Shown here: positions 62,885 to 64,000 of the stretch, piece by piece
Layout: each line of letters opens with the position of its first letter
Numbering within the stretch: the stretch's first letter is position 1
Source: CAVZZG01 sp963779685
Lineage (GTDB): Bacteria; Actinomycetota; Thermoleophilia; Gaiellales; F1-60-MAGs149
Assembly: GCA_963779685.1 (NCBI GenBank)
Contig: CAVZZG010000001.1
Coordinates: 434,001 to 498,000 of the forward strand
Length of the DNA stretch: 64,000 bases
Direction: 5' to 3'
The notes under the pieces: generated by a model
The model's database searches: none
What the model saw: the letters and a program-made list of their open reading frames with translations, nothing else
Told to the model about the DNA's origin: nothing
Program-made: the position numbers and the translations under genes

Positions 62885-63727
62885 ATGCTTCCCTACCTCC
62901 CGTCGATCGTTGTCCCGCCGGACGTCGAGGCCGCCTCCGAGGAGGTGTTCGGCGACGAGCCGTGCCTGCTCGACGCGCTCGGCGGGCACGTCGCGCCGAT
63001 CGCCCGCGCGCTCGCCCGCTCGCCGCTGCCGGTGACGCTCCCGGTCGTGTCGCTGGCGGGGGCGACGCCGGCCGCGCGCCGCCTCGCTTCGCGGCGCACG
63101 CCGCTCCACGCCGCGCACCTGGCGCGATGGGCGCGCCGGACGCTGGTGCCGTCGTTCTGCGCCATCACGCCGTCCGGGGCGCCGCTGCCCGTCGCGGTCG
63201 AGACCGTCGACGTCCTGCGCGAGCAGCTGCACGGCGCGGTGGCGGCGGAGTCCGTCGGATTCGCCGGCGACCTGCCGACGTGCGAGGAACTGCTCTCGGA
63301 AGGGTCGCCCGACGCTGCCGACTGGGCGCGGGTCCTCACCGCCGTGCTCGCCGACGCCGAGGCCGAGCGCGCTCTCAACTGGTGCGGGGCGGAAGCCGCC
63401 TTCGGTGCACTCGACGAGACTCGCGGCGCGCTGGCGGCGATCGGGGGCGACGCCGCGCGGATCGTGGCCGAGTTCATCGACGAGCACGTCGAGGCGGTGT
63501 CGCTCGCCTACGACATCGCGTGGCTGGTCGCCCATCACGAGACGTGGCGGGTGATCTACCCGGCCCTGCCCACCGCCGGGCACCGAGCCCGGGCGGCCGG
63601 CGAGCTGCGATCGGTCGCGGCCCAGGCGCTCGGCGAGGCGGTGCTGCCCTCGGCGCTCGACCTGGTGAGCCACACGGCTGCCTTCGTCGAGGACGCGTGC
63701 GGGCCGATCAGCGCGCGTGGAGCGTGA
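62885..63727 (+). CDS. Hypothetical protein, unknown family
   Basis: This 280-residue soluble protein begins MLPYLPSIVVPPDVEAASEE and is predicted largely alpha-helical with Ala, Leu and Glu-rich stretches. Landmarks are FCAITPSGAPLPVAVETVD, LNWCGAEAAFGALDETRG, FIDEHVEAVSLAYDIAWLVAHHETWR and a C-terminal LPSALDLVSHTAAFVEDACG. It has no signal peptide or membrane helix. The His/Glu pairs in the C-terminal helices could bind a metal or haem, but this is speculation. It overlaps the end of the convergent molybdopterin oxidoreductase gene by 20 bases. I do not recognise the family. Confidence 0.6.
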   Translation: MLPYLPSIVVPPDVEAASEEVFGDEPCLLDALGGHVAPIARALARSPLPVTLPVVSLAGATPAARRLASRRTPLHAAHLARWARRTLVPSFCAITPSGAPLPVAVETVDVLREQLHGAVAAESVGFAGDLPTCEELLSEGSPDAADWARVLTAVLADAEAERALNWCGAEAAFGALDETRGALAAIGGDAARIVAEFIDEHVEAVSLAYDIAWLVAHHETWRVIYPALPTAGHRARAAGELRSVAAQALGEAVLPSALDLVSHTAAFVEDACGPISARGA

Positions 63728-64000
63728 CCTCGGCCGCGTGCACCGTGGTCGAGTCGCCCATGTCGCTGGGCGTGGCCGCTACGAGTACGTTGACGTTCGT
63801 CCCCCACCGGCCCTTCGGCACGAGGGCGATGCCGGGAGCGACGACGTCCGCGACGGCGATCTCCAGATCGAGCTCGCCGAACGCGTTGCGAAGGTACACG
63901 CGATCGCCGTGGGCGAGACCGCGCGCCGCCGCCTCGGCCGGGTGGATGGTGACGGTCGCCGGGCCGAGCTTGCGGGCCACCTTCGGGTCGTTCGCGAAGC
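63708..64000 (-). CDS. Molybdopterin-dependent oxidoreductase, C-terminal fragment (runs off right edge)
   Basis: The visible 97 codons encode the C-terminal molybdopterin-dinucleotide-binding domain: FANDPKVARKLGPATVTIHP, AAARGLAHGDRVYLRNAFGEL, and IALVPKGRWGTNVNVLVAATPSDMGDST near the end. This is the beta-barrel domain of the DMSO-reductase family (formate dehydrogenase, nitrate reductase, polysulfide reductase relatives). The catalytic part lies outside the window, so the substrate cannot be judged. Neighbouring Fe-S oxidoreductase genes on the other strand may be related in function. Confidence 0.85.
   Translation of the reverse strand, partial: FANDPKVARKLGPATVTIHPAEAAARGLAHGDRVYLRNAFGELDLEIAVADVVAPGIALVPKGRWGTNVNVLVAATPSDMGDSTTVHAAEVTLHAR

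Overview
The window is a dense, very GC-rich (roughly 70 % or more) bacterial chromosome segment with short intergenic gaps, many GTG/TTG starts, one-to-four-base stop/start overlaps and about ten start codons lying 6-9 nt after a TANNNT or GATACT hexamer. Together with secreted proteins carrying the NSVGTKQLKNNAV-type motif, GcvP split in two, and paired DUF1800/DUF1501 genes, this points to the Actinomycetota, most likely class Thermoleophilia. That placement is an inference from gene content and composition. No rRNA, tRNA, CRISPR array, phage, plasmid or complete insertion sequence was seen.

Layout: 0-2.8 kb holds a partial unknown gene, a frame-shattered small conserved gene and an NfeD/stomatin membrane pair. 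2.9-8.4 kb is one plus-strand run: alpha/beta hydrolase, cytochrome P450, [3Fe-4S] ferredoxin, FprA-type ferredoxin reductase, Asp/Glu-racemase-family enzyme and 5-aminolevulinate synthase, which together form a complete P450 electron chain plus a haem-precursor enzyme. 8.4-11.6 kb has an ABC exporter and an amidase, both with broken frames. 11.6-23.3 kb is a glycogen region with MalQ, GlgX, GlgP, GlgB, GlgA and GlgC, interrupted only by a sugar-isomerase-like gene. 23.3-25.7 kb has an M20 deacylase, a split-barrel flavoprotein and a DUF1918 protein around a 366-base gap carrying four copies of a palindromic repeat. 25.8-30.1 kb encodes secreted proteins, including a gingipain-type (C25) protease, and a ureohydrolase. 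30.2-39.7 kb has a serine hydrolase, two ABC systems, an FAH-family enzyme, several membrane proteins and a YeeE/YedE-type pair. 39.7-42.7 kb is gcvPB/gcvPA; 42.7-45.5 kb DsbA, VKOR and a GAF histidine kinase; 45.5-47.5 kb Kup; 47.5-51.0 kb a second ureohydrolase, a repeat-bearing gap, an SDR and a fold-III decarboxylase; 51.1-53.8 kb DUF1800/DUF1501; 53.8-59.8 kb a duplicated-domain secreted protein, two more palindromic repeats, a GntR regulator with an acyl-CoA dehydrogenase, hisD, a GNAT enzyme and an EEP-fold protein; 59.8-64 kb a membrane Fe-S oxidoreductase, a third ureohydrolase, an unknown gene and the end of a molybdopterin oxidoreductase.

Two features cut across the window. First, at least eight genes whose protein-level similarity is continuous are split by one-base frame changes or a single stop codon. 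Their spread over unrelated housekeeping genes suggests residual indel errors in the assembly rather than true decay, though this cannot be proved from one sequence. Second, a family of about 41-bp imperfect palindromes (four copies near 25.1-25.5 kb, two near 55.2-55.4 kb) has a conserved 23-nt centre flanked by arms that differ between copies, several of which pair perfectly. This is the best candidate for an undescribed element here.
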